From the NCBI RefSeq assembly GCF_000337615.1, contig NZ_AOII01000041.1:72858-112588 (forward strand): a DNA stretch of 39,731 nt, given 5' to 3'. Each line of letters begins with the position of its first letter. The stretch's first letter is position 1. Made by a program: the position numbers and the translations under genes. Positions 14,960 to 23,224 of this stretch are shown piece by piece. Below the pieces are notes generated by a model. It had not been told where the DNA came from. It did no database searches and was given only the letters and a program-made list of their open reading frames with translations. The stretch comes from Natrinema pallidum DSM 3751. GTDB taxonomy: Archaea; Halobacteriota; Halobacteria; Halobacteriales; Natrialbaceae.

Positions 14960-16921
14960 CTACAGACCCCAGAAGAAATTGATTCCGAGGACGGTCACGA
15001 TCGAGAGCAGCAACTGGAGCGGTGCACCGACTCGGACGAAGTCGGTGAACTTGTAGCCGCCGGGGCCGTAGACGAACAGGTTCGTCTGGTAGCCAACGGG
15101 TGTGAGGAACGCGGTCGAGGCCGCGAACGTCACCGCCAGCACGAACGCAAAGGGGTTCGCGCCGATCTGGTCGGCGGTCTGGACGGCCACCGGGAGCATC
15201 AACACGACGCTGGCGTTGTTGGAGATGACGCCCGTGATGAGCCCGGTCGCGAGGTAGAACACCCAGAGCACACCGAGCGGCGGTAGATAGGTGCCGGTCA
15301 TGGCGACGAGGCTCCCGAGCAGATCCGCGCCGCCGGTCTGCTCGAGGGCGATTCCCAGCGGGATGATGCCGGCCAGCAGGAAGATCACGTCCCACTCGAC
15401 GGCATCGTAGATTTCCGTCGGCTTGAGCACGCCCGTCGCGACCATCGCGACGACGCCGGCGAGTGCGGTCACGAGGATCGGCAGGGAGAGCGCGGACAGC
15501 GCCTCGAACGCGCCGACGCCCGTCAGCCCGGTGAGGGTGGTGCCGACCGTGCCCCACGGCACGGCGACGAAGCCGACGACGCCCGCCATGATCGCCGCTG
15601 CGTGGGGAATCTTCTCCGTTCGGTAATCCGGCTCCTCGGGTTCGTGTGCGACGATGAAATCGTCGTTCTGCGAGAGTCGGTCGATGCTGTCCGGGGCCGC
15701 CTGGACTAACAGCGTGTCACCGACCCGAATCCGGCGTTCCTCCATGTGATCGCGGACCGTCTCTCCGCGGCTGCGAAATGCCAGCACAGTCGCGTCGTAG
15801 CGCTGGCGGAACGTCGACGTCTCGAGCGATTCGCCGACGAGGAACGAACCCCGCGGGACGACGATCTCGACGAGGGTTTGATCGGTCACCTCGTCGGGCT
15901 CTAACTCCTCGTCCGTCTGCGGGTTGCCCGCGAGCGTAAGCGTCCCCCGATCGACGAACTGCTGGACGGTGTCGCGGTCGGCGCGCAGCCGCAACAGGTC
16001 TCCCTCGCGAATCGTTTTCTGCGCGATCGGTTCGATGAACTCCTCGTCGTCGCGGACGACCTGAAGGATGTCGGCGTCGAACTCGACGTGGTCGATCGCG
16101 TCCGCGACGGTCGTGCCGACGATCGGCGAGTCCCCGTCGACGACGACCTCGGTCAGATACTCCTCGATCGCGTACTCCTGGACGTAGTCCTCCTCGACGG
16201 GGACGCGCTCGGGCAGCAGTCGGTGGCCGATAGTCATGAGATAGAGGCTCCCGACGACCAGGACGACGATTCCGAGCTTGGTGAACTCGAACATCGAGAA
16301 CTGGTGGAGTTCGGGATACTCGGTGCTGAGGCGGGCGCTGACGTCGCTCGCGAGGATGTTCGTGGACGTGCCGATCAGGGTGAGCATCCCGCCGAACATC
16401 GAGGCGTAGGACAGCGGGATCAGGAGCTTCGAGGGCGAGGTCTTCCCCTTGTGGGCGATATCCGAGACGACGGGAACGAGGATGGCGACGACCGGCGTAT
16501 TGTTGATAAAGCCGGAAATCGGGCCGCTAATGCCGATCGTCGCCAGGAGCTGTTTGTCGAGGTCGTCGCCGGCGAACGCGGCCATCTTGCGGCCGAGTAT
16601 CTGAACGACCCCCGTTTGACTGATCCCCGAACTGAGGATCAGCATCGCTAGCACGGTGATCGTCGCCGAACTCGAAAAGCCCGACGTTCCCTCGCTCGTC
16701 GATATCTCGGTGGCGTTCACCACGCCGTCGGCCCCGAGCACCATCAGCAACACCATAATCAGGATGGCGGTCACGTCGATTGGCAGCCACTCGGTAATGA
16801 ACAGCACCAGCGCGATAGCGATGATCCCGAACACGACCAGCATCTGGGGGGTCACGGTGAGCGTTCCTGACTCGGCGGCCAGCGGCACGACCCCGATACC
16901 CGGGAGGGGACATCCAGGCAC
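14960..16921 (-). CDS. SLC13-type permease with two TrkA-C domains
   Basis: A 653-residue membrane transporter of the SLC13/ArsB superfamily. About six helices lie in residues 25-250, two cytoplasmic RCK_C/TrkA-C modules follow at roughly 260-340 and 355-435 (GDLLRLRADRD and GDTLLVQAAPDS mark their ends), and helices resume from about 475. Motifs GFINNTPVVAILVPV, TLIGTSTNILAS, SNNASVVLMLPVAVQ and TPVGYQTNLFVYGPG match the paired, pseudo-symmetric SLC13 signatures. Likely substrates are sulfate, dicarboxylates or other anions coupled to Na+; TrkA-C modules suggest ligand gating. Start is uncertain: GTG 16921 gives an atypical Cys/Pro/Gly leader, and GTG 16888 would give VPLAAESGTLTVTPQ, more like relatives. 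Confidence 0.88.
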   Translation of the reverse strand: MPGCPLPGIGVVPLAAESGTLTVTPQMLVVFGIIAIALVLFITEWLPIDVTAILIMVLLMVLGADGVVNATEISTSEGTSGFSSSATITVLAMLILSSGISQTGVVQILGRKMAAFAGDDLDKQLLATIGISGPISGFINNTPVVAILVPVVSDIAHKGKTSPSKLLIPLSYASMFGGMLTLIGTSTNILASDVSARLSTEYPELHQFSMFEFTKLGIVVLVVGSLYLMTIGHRLLPERVPVEEDYVQEYAIEEYLTEVVVDGDSPIVGTTVADAIDHVEFDADILQVVRDDEEFIEPIAQKTIREGDLLRLRADRDTVQQFVDRGTLTLAGNPQTDEELEPDEVTDQTLVEIVVPRGSFLVGESLETSTFRQRYDATVLAFRSRGETVRDHMEERRIRVGDTLLVQAAPDSIDRLSQNDDFIVAHEPEEPDYRTEKIPHAAAIMAGVVGFVAVPWGTVGTTLTGLTGVGAFEALSALSLPILVTALAGVVAMVATGVLKPTEIYDAVEWDVIFLLAGIIPLGIALEQTGGADLLGSLVAMTGTYLPPLGVLWVFYLATGLITGVISNNASVVLMLPVAVQTADQIGANPFAFVLAVTFAASTAFLTPVGYQTNLFVYGPGGYKFTDFVRVGAPLQLLLSIVTVLGINFFWGL

Positions 16922-17172
16922 AGTTGACAGTACGGCTATTCGGATCGTCCCGCTTGAAGGCCTCGGTTCGGGACGGGTTCTCGACCCGTGAACATCTTCG
17001 GAGGAGTTCCTTTGATTCGGGAACCGGACGGGACACTCAAGTGACTGCTCCGAACACGAACGCGTACGACGGCGGCCGCCGCTCGAGTCGCCCGGACCAC
17101 TGCGGTCGACCCGCGGTGCTCGCGCGATCGAATCGGACGCGGCGAGCGGTCGACGCCGATCCGGAGACGACC

Positions 17173-17481
17173 ATGAACGAGTATGCGCTCGTCATCGCGA
17201 TCGCGAACACGACGACGGTGCTGGCGGGAGGTGCAATCGCACTGCTAGCCTATCGTGCGTTCCGGCGAACCGGTGCCACGGCGCTGCGGACGGTCGCCAT
17301 CGGCGTCGGCGTCATCGTCGGCGGATCGATACTGGGAAGCAGCATACACCTCGTCGGCGATGCGGTGGGGCTCGGGATTGCCCTCCAGAGCGCGGTCACT
17401 GCGGTCGGATTCGTTATCTTGCTGTACTCGCTATACGCCGAAACGAGCGATCTGAGCGTTACGACCGAACTGTCACTATGA
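17173..17481 (+). CDS. Haloarchaeal small three-helix membrane protein (DUF7521-like)
   Basis: A 102-residue protein starting [33 protein letters not shown], with three hydrophobic segments (about 5-27, 38-58 and 66-88). The N-terminal pattern and size resemble a haloarchaeal family often found beside HTH regulators (I recall it as DUF7521; not checked). There is no HTH gene here; instead its stop overlaps the ribL start by 4 bp (ATGA, 17478-17481), so it is co-translated with the FAD synthase gene. The 250 bp upstream contain no clear TATA match. Confidence 0.7.
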   Translation: MNEYALVIAIANTTTVLAGGAIALLAYRAFRRTGATALRTVAIGVGVIVGGSILGSSIHLVGDAVGLGIALQSAVTAVGFVILLYSLYAETSDLSVTTELSL

Positions 17482-17975
17482 CCGACGGATCGACGGAACG
17501 GCCGACGCGTGTCGTCGCACAGGGGACCTTCGACCTCCTCCATCCGGGGCACGTCCACTACCTCGAGGAAGCCGCCGCTGCGGGCGAGGAACTCCACGTC
17601 ATCGTCGCCCGCGCCGAGAGCGTCGCCCACAAGCCCGCGCCCGTCCTCCCGGACGCGCAGCGCCGTGACGCCGTCGCAGCCCTCGAAGCGGTCGATCGGG
17701 CTCGGCTCGGGCATCCCACGGATTTCTCGGTCCCGATCCGCGAGGTCGACCCCGACGTGCTCGTCCTCGGCCACGACCAGCACCACGACGACGACGAGGT
17801 CAGAGAATTGCTCGCGGCGTGGGGGATCGACTGTCGCGTCGAGCGGGCCAGCGGGCTCGAGTCGACCGGCGACGAACTGTACGGGAGCAGCGACATCGTC
17901 GAACGGGCGGTCGCCGACCGGGCACGGGCCGGACCGCGATCGTCGGGCGAGTTGGAAGCCGACGCCGACGACTGA
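17478..17975 (+). CDS. ribL: FAD synthase, archaeal RibL-type nucleotidyltransferase
   Basis: Transfers AMP from ATP to FMN to give FAD in the cytoplasm. The 165-residue protein is a single cytidylyltransferase-like domain. It has the nucleotide-binding block [15 protein letters not shown], with HxGH as HPGH at 22-25, and [12 protein letters not shown] where the family has its second conserved block. This fits archaeal RibL (described for Methanocaldococcus MJ1179) better than glycerol-phosphate cytidylyltransferases. The C-terminus ends in an acidic disordered tail. The start is fixed by the ATGA overlap with the upstream membrane gene. It converges with the helicase gene 22 bp away. Confidence 0.82.
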   Translation: MTDGSTERPTRVVAQGTFDLLHPGHVHYLEEAAAAGEELHVIVARAESVAHKPAPVLPDAQRRDAVAALEAVDRARLGHPTDFSVPIREVDPDVLVLGHDQHHDDDEVRELLAAWGIDCRVERASGLESTGDELYGSSDIVERAVADRARAGPRSSGELEADADD

Positions 17976-17997
17976 CGGCTGACGACTCCCATCGCCG

Positions 17998-20373
17998 TTA
18001 CTGCGATGACAGCCGCGGTCGGAACCGCTCGAGGCCGACGTCGAGCATGTCCGGACTCACCGTCTGGAACTCGCCGTCGTCGGGCAGGTACGGCCGGACG
18101 GAATCCCAACTCTCGCGCGCGTAGCGCTCGTCGAGCAGGACGCGAACGCCGACATCGTCGGGACTGCGGATGACGCGGCCGATCGCCTGTCGGGCTTTCC
18201 GGACTGCGGGAATGGTCAGTGCGTAGGTGAAGCCGTCGCCGAACGCGTCGTCGTAGGCCCGGCGCACGGCCGTGGTTCGCGGACTCGAGGTGTTGACGAT
18301 CGGGACCCCACAGACGACGGCAGCGGCGAGGCGATCACCGCTATAGTCGACGCCCTCGGTCAGCGTCCCCCGGAGGCTCGTGACGAGTACTTTCCCCGGA
18401 CCCGCGAAGAACTCGTCTTTGAGCGACTGCGTGGTCTCGTCGTCGCTCGCGGCGTCGAGCAGGACCGGCTTCTCGACCCGCTCCTCGAGAGTTCCGGCGG
18501 CCCACTCGGCCTCGGCGTAACTGGGCATCCCGACGAGGACGTTGCCGGGAAGGCGAGCGACCGTCGCGATGGCATCGGCATAGGACCGTCGCGTCGGCGT
18601 CTCCTCGTCGGGGCTGCCCCGATTATCGTAGGTGAACTTCGGCGCGGCGACCGCGAAGCTCTCGCGGTTCTCCGCGGGGAAGTGGAGGCCGTACCGGCGC
18701 TCGACGACCGGCCTGTCGTCCTCGCGGGCGAGGTACTGAAGCCCCGTAACCTCGGTGAAGGCGTCCATCGGCTCGAGAGTCGCGCTCATCAGGATGCCGC
18801 CGCCGAAGTGTCCGAGTCGGTCGCCGATGGCGTCGCTCGGCACGCAGTTGTGCAGGGCGAACCGGGCGTTATAGGCCCGCCGCCACGAATCCGGCGGCTC
18901 GGTGTCGTCCCACGTCCGCTCGAGTTCGATCTCCCGGAAGTAGTCGGTGTGGCCGCGGCGATACCACTCGCCGAGCACGCGGCCGACGGCGGGCGCGGCG
19001 CGGGTTCGGTCCTCGTCTTCGGCCTCGTTCAGGACCCGTTCGACGATCGCGCCGACGGCCTCGGCGCGGACCCAGTCGGCGTCGCCGTAGCCCGCCTCCC
19101 TGGCCCACTCCGAGAGTTCGTCCTCGGCGGGCTCACCCGGATCGCGGAGCGGGATTTCCGCGTCGTGAAGCCCGGTCAGGTTCGATTGCCAGCCCCGGTG
19201 GTTCCGGTCGAGATGGGCCCTGACCCGGCGGTCGAGTTCCTCCCGGAGGTCCCGGACGAACTCGAGCGTTCGATTGAGTTCCTCGAACGAAACGTCGCTC
19301 TCGGTCAGTTCTCCGCGGACGAGGTCGGCGTCGGCGGTCTTGGAACCGCCTTCGGCTTGTCGTCCCTCGCGTTCGAATTTGATCGGCTGGATGACCCGCG
19401 AGAGTTCGGTTTCGACGTCACGGAGGGTGCGGTCGGCGATCCCGTCGCTGACCAGATCGCGGACGCGCGGCTCTAACATGTGGGCCTCGTCGCAGACGAC
19501 GAACGTCGACTCGTCGAGGAGCGCGCCGGTGAACGAGCCGACCGTTCGGGGATCGAAGGCGTGGTAGTAGTTCCCGATCACGACCTCGACCTCGCCGAGG
19601 GCAGCCCCCATCACGGAGTGGGGACAGGTGCCGTGTGTGACCGACCGGGCGACCAAGTCCTCGGGCGTGACCATCCCCGCGTCCGTGAAGTCGTAGGGAA
19701 CCGCCTCGGCAGCCGATCCGGTTTCCTCGTCGTCGGGCAGGTCCGACAGGTACTGGGCGTAGAACGGGCAGTACTCCGTTTCGGCACCGACGGGACCACC
19801 CTCTCCGTACTCGGGGAGGTCGGGCGGGTACGGCGTGGGCTCGCCCGCGGTCTCGAGGAAGGTGTTCTTCGATTGGCTGCCGCTGTCGGCCAGGCCGATC
19901 TGCTGGCTCCGGGCGCGGGCGGCCAGGGTTTCGGCCGTCGTATCGCCGCCCTCGCCAGTGAGGTCGCGGGTGCGATCCCGCAGCGTTTCGCAGCGATCGT
20001 AGACGGTGCTGTCGTCGATTCCCGCCGCGTTCTCACGGTTGTACGGACAGACGTCGGCCTTCCCGACGAGCGTGAGTCCCGACACCGGGTCCCAGTCGGC
20101 GGGCAGGTTCTCGTTGATCGTCTCGAGGTCCGCTTCGAACTGGCGCAGTTGCTGTTTGACGCTCGTCAGCACGAACACGCGCTCGTAGTCGGTGTCCGGA
20201 TCGCGCACGAGGTCGATCCCCGCGGTGAGCGCGATCATCGTCTTCCCGGTGCCACAGGCCCCTTCGATGACGGTGTACCCGCCTTCCCGTCCGGTATCGA
20301 TAGCCGTCTTGATGCCGTCGACCTGCGGGTCGTAGGGCTGCGCGTGGCCGAACACCGTCCGCCAATTCGTCAT
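17998..20373 (-). CDS. XPD/Rad3-family Fe-S DNA helicase
   Basis: ATP-dependent superfamily 2 5'-to-3' helicase, expected in DNA repair. It has 791 residues. Walker A GACGTGKT is at 38-45 and the DEAH box at 295-298 (VCDEAHMLEP). Four cysteines between them, C109, C128, C202 and C250, have the spacing of the XPD 4Fe-4S domain (DVCPYN, DRCETL, EYCPFY, GTCPHS). The C-terminal helicase half ends with a QAIGRVIRSPDDVGVRVLLDER block (split here: QAIGRVIRSPDD then GVRVLLDER), the motif VI region of the Rad3/XPD/DinG group. Archaeal XPD is usually 550-650 residues; the extra length is acidic insertions, mainly at 135-240. An ATG at 20373 gives MTNWRTVFGH, with a weak TATA (CGCTATGG) about 28 bp upstream. 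Confidence 0.88.
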   Translation of the reverse strand: MTNWRTVFGHAQPYDPQVDGIKTAIDTGREGGYTVIEGACGTGKTMIALTAGIDLVRDPDTDYERVFVLTSVKQQLRQFEADLETINENLPADWDPVSGLTLVGKADVCPYNRENAAGIDDSTVYDRCETLRDRTRDLTGEGGDTTAETLAARARSQQIGLADSGSQSKNTFLETAGEPTPYPPDLPEYGEGGPVGAETEYCPFYAQYLSDLPDDEETGSAAEAVPYDFTDAGMVTPEDLVARSVTHGTCPHSVMGAALGEVEVVIGNYYHAFDPRTVGSFTGALLDESTFVVCDEAHMLEPRVRDLVSDGIADRTLRDVETELSRVIQPIKFEREGRQAEGGSKTADADLVRGELTESDVSFEELNRTLEFVRDLREELDRRVRAHLDRNHRGWQSNLTGLHDAEIPLRDPGEPAEDELSEWAREAGYGDADWVRAEAVGAIVERVLNEAEDEDRTRAAPAVGRVLGEWYRRGHTDYFREIELERTWDDTEPPDSWRRAYNARFALHNCVPSDAIGDRLGHFGGGILMSATLEPMDAFTEVTGLQYLAREDDRPVVERRYGLHFPAENRESFAVAAPKFTYDNRGSPDEETPTRRSYADAIATVARLPGNVLVGMPSYAEAEWAAGTLEERVEKPVLLDAASDDETTQSLKDEFFAGPGKVLVTSLRGTLTEGVDYSGDRLAAAVVCGVPIVNTSSPRTTAVRRAYDDAFGDGFTYALTIPAVRKARQAIGRVIRSPDDVGVRVLLDERYARESWDSVRPYLPDDGEFQTVSPDMLDVGLERFRPRLSSQ

Positions 20374-20453
20374 TCTTTCCGTACTCGTCGTCGGTTGTCC
20401 ATAGCGTTGACGGACTGGAGTGGCCGCACCATCGGTTGCTGGCAGCGTGACCC

Positions 20454-20462
20454 TTTACTTAG
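20454..20462 (+). promoter_or_regulatory. TATA box for the Hsp20-like gene
   Basis: TTTACTTAG is centred 25 bp upstream of GTG 20483. It decides this start over the longer frame that begins at 20420. Confidence 0.5.
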
Positions 20463-20482
20463 CTGAGTTCCTACGGCACTAT

Positions 20483-20719
20483 GTGAAGGTCCCCCAATCA
20501 CTCGAGAACGTCGGACAGGACGTGGTCATCCGCACGTTCGAGTACGGCGACGGCAGCGTTATCGCGGTCGACTTCGGCAGTTCGGCCGCCGACATCGCGG
20601 TCGATATCGTCGGCTCGACCGCGATCATCGTGGCGGACGGCGAACAGTTCGAGTTCGAACTCCCGCCCGAGGCGAGCGCCGTCTCCGCGCACAACGGCGT
20701 GCTCACGATCGAGGAGTAA
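20483..20719 (+). CDS. Small Hsp20-like (alpha-crystallin fold) haloarchaeal protein
   Basis: A 78-residue, single-domain protein that reads as alternating beta strands: DVVIRTFEYGDGSVIAVDF, AADIAVDIVGSTAIIVADG, FEFELPPEASAVSAHNGVLTIEE. The ending NGVLTIE is the typical last-strand motif of Hsp20/alpha-crystallin domains, but the chain lacks the flanking arms of true small heat-shock proteins. A haloarchaeal family of this kind exists (I recall DUF7127; unchecked). Role unknown; a chaperone-like or protein-interaction function is an inference. The GTG start fits the TATA spacing. It is divergent from the helicase gene. Confidence 0.7.
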   Translation: MKVPQSLENVGQDVVIRTFEYGDGSVIAVDFGSSAADIAVDIVGSTAIIVADGEQFEFELPPEASAVSAHNGVLTIEE

Positions 20720-20854
20720 CGTCCCGACCGGTACGAACGGCTTCGACGAGGTCGATACCACTGTGTCGACGGGGGCGACCGGATTCCGAGCGACTGGCGT
20801 TTCGAACCGGGACCGAAGCGCAACGCCTTCCCCGATCCGTCGACTACCCCGCCC

Positions 20855-21430
20855 ATGAGCGATTCGATCGATGTCGACCGCTGGCGCGCGGACCTCGAGT
20901 CGAAACGCGCCGAGAAAGACGAGTTCTTCGCGGAGCATCCCCAGTCGCCGATCCCGCCCGACGCACGGGACGGCTTCGAGGGGCTCGCGTATTTCGATCC
21001 CGATCCGACCTACCGCGTGACCACGACGGCGACGGTCCACGACGATCCCGAGGTCGTCCTGATGGACACCACCGCGGGCCGAGAAATGCGCTACCTCCGC
21101 GTCGCCACGCTCGAGTTCGACCTCGACCGCGAGGACGAAGACCTGGACGACGGCACCGTCGCGCTCGCGGCCTACCGGCAGGAGAGTCCGAACGAACAGC
21201 CGCTGTTCGTCCCGTTCCGGGACAAGACAACGGGCCAGCAGACCTACCAAGGCGGTCGATACATGGAACTCGAACCGGATCGGGACCTCGAGGACGGCGA
21301 CGAGATCGTCGTGGACTTCAACCTCGCGTACTCCCCGTTCTGTGCCTACAGCGATACGTTCGACTGTCCGCTCCCGCCCGAAGAAAACTGGCTCGAAGTG
21401 GCGATCCCGGCCGGCGAGCGCTACGAGTAG
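20855..21430 (+). CDS. DUF1684 family protein
   Basis: A 191-residue cytoplasmic protein. It has the family landmarks: N-terminal R..K..EKDEFFAEHPQSPI, then the C-terminal block RDKTTGQQTYQGGRYMELE and NLAYSPFCAYSDTFDCPLPP, ending EENWLEVAIPAGER. The two conserved cysteines lie in SPFCAYSDTFDCPLPP. DUF1684 proteins occur across bacteria and haloarchaea and have no established biochemical role; a small-molecule-binding or enzymatic beta-barrel fold has been inferred for relatives. No operon partner is apparent, and I could not identify a TATA element upstream. Confidence 0.85.
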   Translation: MSDSIDVDRWRADLESKRAEKDEFFAEHPQSPIPPDARDGFEGLAYFDPDPTYRVTTTATVHDDPEVVLMDTTAGREMRYLRVATLEFDLDREDEDLDDGTVALAAYRQESPNEQPLFVPFRDKTTGQQTYQGGRYMELEPDRDLEDGDEIVVDFNLAYSPFCAYSDTFDCPLPPEENWLEVAIPAGERYE

Positions 21431-21567
21431 TCGGCCGTCCCCGGAGAGGTGCGTTTCGACTCGAGTTATCGGCCTCCGTACGTCCTGTCTCGTGTGTTTC
21501 TCGGCCTCGAGTGGAAACCGGGGGGTTTTCGCCGACAGGTCGGCCGTCGATAGATGACGCCGACGCG

Positions 21568-22248
21568 TCAGTGAGCGACGCCGACGGTGAGCAGCGTCCC
21601 GAGTTCGCGGTAGCGTTCGACCATGTCCTCGCGGGTGTCCCAGTCCTCCGTGGGGAACTCGGTCGCGTCGGGAATCGTGATCTCGCGGTCGGGAATGGTA
21701 TCCTGTTCGGCGACGGAGAGCCCCGCATCGCGGAAGGCATCGCGGTACTGGTCGCGGTCCCAGCGGGTCATCTCAATGGTGATGAACTCCTGCCACTCGT
21801 GGGAATGGACGTTCTCCTCGTAGTAGTTCACCGCACAGTAGAAGGTGCCACCGGGTCGGAGGACTCGAGCGATTTCCGCGAGCGTATGGTCGGGATCGGC
21901 CGCGTAATAGAACGCTTCCATGCTCCAGACGTGATCGATCGAGTCGTCGGCGAAGGGAAGTTCGTCGAAGTCACCGACGAGATAGCCGACGACCGGATCG
22001 TCGGTGTACCCCGCGGCGTTGCGCGCCATCTCGGGGGAGCCGTCGAGTCCGTAGACGCGGCCGGCGTCTTTGGTATCGCGCAGCGCGCGTCCGGCGTAAC
22101 CGCTTCCACAGCCGAGATCGAGGACGGTATCGCCGGGTTCGATTGGCATCCGCGCGAGCGCGTGCTTTGCAGTGTGCCAGTGGCGCTCTTCCATGCCCTT
22201 GTCCCGGCCGCTCGAGGCCCAGTCGTCGAACTCCTCGCGAACGCTCAT
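21568..22248 (-). CDS. Class I SAM-dependent methyltransferase
   Basis: A 226-residue Rossmann-fold methyltransferase. Motif I is VLDLGCGSGYAGRAL, the acidic motif II is GLDGSPEM, motif III/post-I is GDFDELPFADDSIDHVWSMEA, and LRPGGTFYCAVNYY follows, the UbiE/Methyltransf_11 pattern. The acceptor is unknown. I chose ATG 22248 because it gives MSVREEFDDWASSGRDKG and a TATA-like CCTAAACCC (22273-22281) lies about 29 bp upstream. A longer form from GTG 22407 would add 53 residues with no recognisable domain; that GTG lies about 24 bp from the iron operator, so an alternative operator-controlled transcript is possible. Confidence 0.82.
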   Translation of the reverse strand: MSVREEFDDWASSGRDKGMEERHWHTAKHALARMPIEPGDTVLDLGCGSGYAGRALRDTKDAGRVYGLDGSPEMARNAAGYTDDPVVGYLVGDFDELPFADDSIDHVWSMEAFYYAADPDHTLAEIARVLRPGGTFYCAVNYYEENVHSHEWQEFITIEMTRWDRDQYRDAFRDAGLSVAEQDTIPDREITIPDATEFPTEDWDTREDMVERYRELGTLLTVGVAH

Positions 22249-22417
22249 ATACAAACCCGTGAACGCCGCGGCCCTAAACCCGTTCGCATCGAAACGAATC
22301 TCGTCAGAACCCGACCCTCGTCGGAACCGGGTCGGATCGACACGCGGATCGCTCGAGTCGCCCCCCGCGGCCGAACCGGGCACCCTTCTCACTGTGCTGA
22401 GAACCACCGATAGATTC

Positions 22418-22433
22418 TTTAGGCTAGCCTAAA
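22418..22433. promoter_or_regulatory. Perfect 16-bp palindrome matching a DtxR/Idr-type iron-regulator operator
   Basis: TTTAGGCTAGCCTAAA is its own reverse complement. The TTAGG...CCTAA architecture is the core of DtxR/IdeR operators in bacteria and of metal-dependent Idr/SirR-type regulators in haloarchaea. It lies between the leftward methyltransferase gene and the rightward gene at 22618. A CCTAAAAC element at its right edge could act as TATA for a rightward transcript starting near 22457; TTTTAGG on the minus strand could serve a leftward one. Which transcript it controls is not decided by the sequence. Confidence 0.7.
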
Positions 22434-22456
22434 ACATATGGAGTGAAGGGTCGGTG

Positions 22457-22530
22457 ATCGAAATCCGTGGGCATCCGGATTTCGATTCGACGCTCGGTGA
22501 GTCTCGCTGTCCCACCCCTCGCCAGTTTTT
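22457..22530 (+). ncRNA. Putative small RNA: strong hairpin then U-tract behind the iron operator
   Basis: Positions 22457-22467 (ATCGAAATCCG) pair perfectly with 22476-22486 (CGGATTTCGAT) around an 8-base loop. A run of five T at 22526-22530 follows and could end transcription. If the AT-rich right half of the operator palindrome acts as TATA, transcription would begin at about the hairpin. No convincing ORF overlaps it, and the next gene has its own TATA at 22584-22592. The hairpin and U-tract are seen directly; RNA status is inference. Confidence 0.3.
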
Positions 22531-22583
22531 CAGACCCTTCCTCCGTTTCCGACGCTAACTTCCCCCGGGAGACACATCCGCAC

Positions 22584-22592
22584 GCTTAAGGG
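22584..22592 (+). promoter_or_regulatory. TATA box for the gene at 22618
   Basis: GCTTAAGGG is centred about 30 bp upstream of ATG 22618, predicting a leaderless transcript independent of the operator further upstream. Confidence 0.45.
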
Positions 22593-22617
22593 AGTTCCCA
22601 AAGTTGTTCACGGCACT

Positions 22618-23196
22618 ATGGATTACACACTTGCAATAGACGGGACACCGGAAACGGTTCCCGGCGGAACCGGAATGCTTCTCTTGCACCCGAGCACCGG
22701 CGAAACCGACCGTATCGACACGGATTTCCTCAAAATCGATACCGACAACTTCCTCGTCGTCTCCACGCGAACTACCGCTCGCGAGGTCAGACAGAAACTC
22801 GAGTACTACGACGTCGACGAGGAGCGCGCCGAAATCCTGGACACCCTCAGCATCGAACGCGGCTACTCGCGGCGCTCCTCCGAGACCGTCCACTACGTCG
22901 CCGCACCCGACGACGTCGACGGCATCGTCGAGCACATCGACGGCTTCCTCGACGAGCACGACGGCAAACTCCGCATCAGCTTCGACTCCGTCACCGAACT
23001 CGCCTATTACGCCGGCGACGACCAGGCCCTCGAGGCGGTCGAGCGGATTCTCGAACTGCTCGAAAAACACGACGCCGTCGGCCTCTTTCATCTCTCGGAG
23101 GAGCCCCACGACGAGGCGGTCGTCGACGAGTTCCGCGCCCTGTTCGACGGCATCATCGATCTCGACGAGGACGGCAGCGTCGACGCCGACTTCTAA
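22618..23196 (+). CDS. Haloarchaeal RecA/KaiC-fold-like protein without a P-loop
   Basis: A 192-residue acidic cytoplasmic protein. The order of predicted elements (GMLLLHPSTGETDRIDTDFLK, NFLVVSTRTTAREVRQKLEYY, KLRISFDSVTELAYYAGDDQALEAVERIL, AVGLFHLSEEPHD) resembles haloarchaeal KaiC-like or HTR-like proteins (DUF7504/DUF7090 group, from memory), with the S/T-rich strand following a helix. No Walker A motif is present, so ATP hydrolysis is not expected. These proteins are often tied to signalling in haloarchaea, but no function can be assigned here. The start is supported by the TATA spacing. It converges with the gene at 23225. Confidence 0.7.
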   Translation: MDYTLAIDGTPETVPGGTGMLLLHPSTGETDRIDTDFLKIDTDNFLVVSTRTTAREVRQKLEYYDVDEERAEILDTLSIERGYSRRSSETVHYVAAPDDVDGIVEHIDGFLDEHDGKLRISFDSVTELAYYAGDDQALEAVERILELLEKHDAVGLFHLSEEPHDEAVVDEFRALFDGIIDLDEDGSVDADF

Positions 23197-23224
23197 CCGG
23201 CACCCGGCGGTCGAGTGTCGGAAG

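Noticed and set aside
21450-21475. GTTTCGACTCGAG after the DUF1684 gene as an ORB
   Set aside because: It has the GAAAC core but no C/G-tract beside it; this motif is also generally common in CTCGAG-rich haloarchaeal DNA.
22453-22557. 34-codon frame from GTG in the region after the iron operator
   Set aside because: Start not at TATA distance, late residues Arg/Phe-rich without codon bias; the inverted repeat explains the sequence better.
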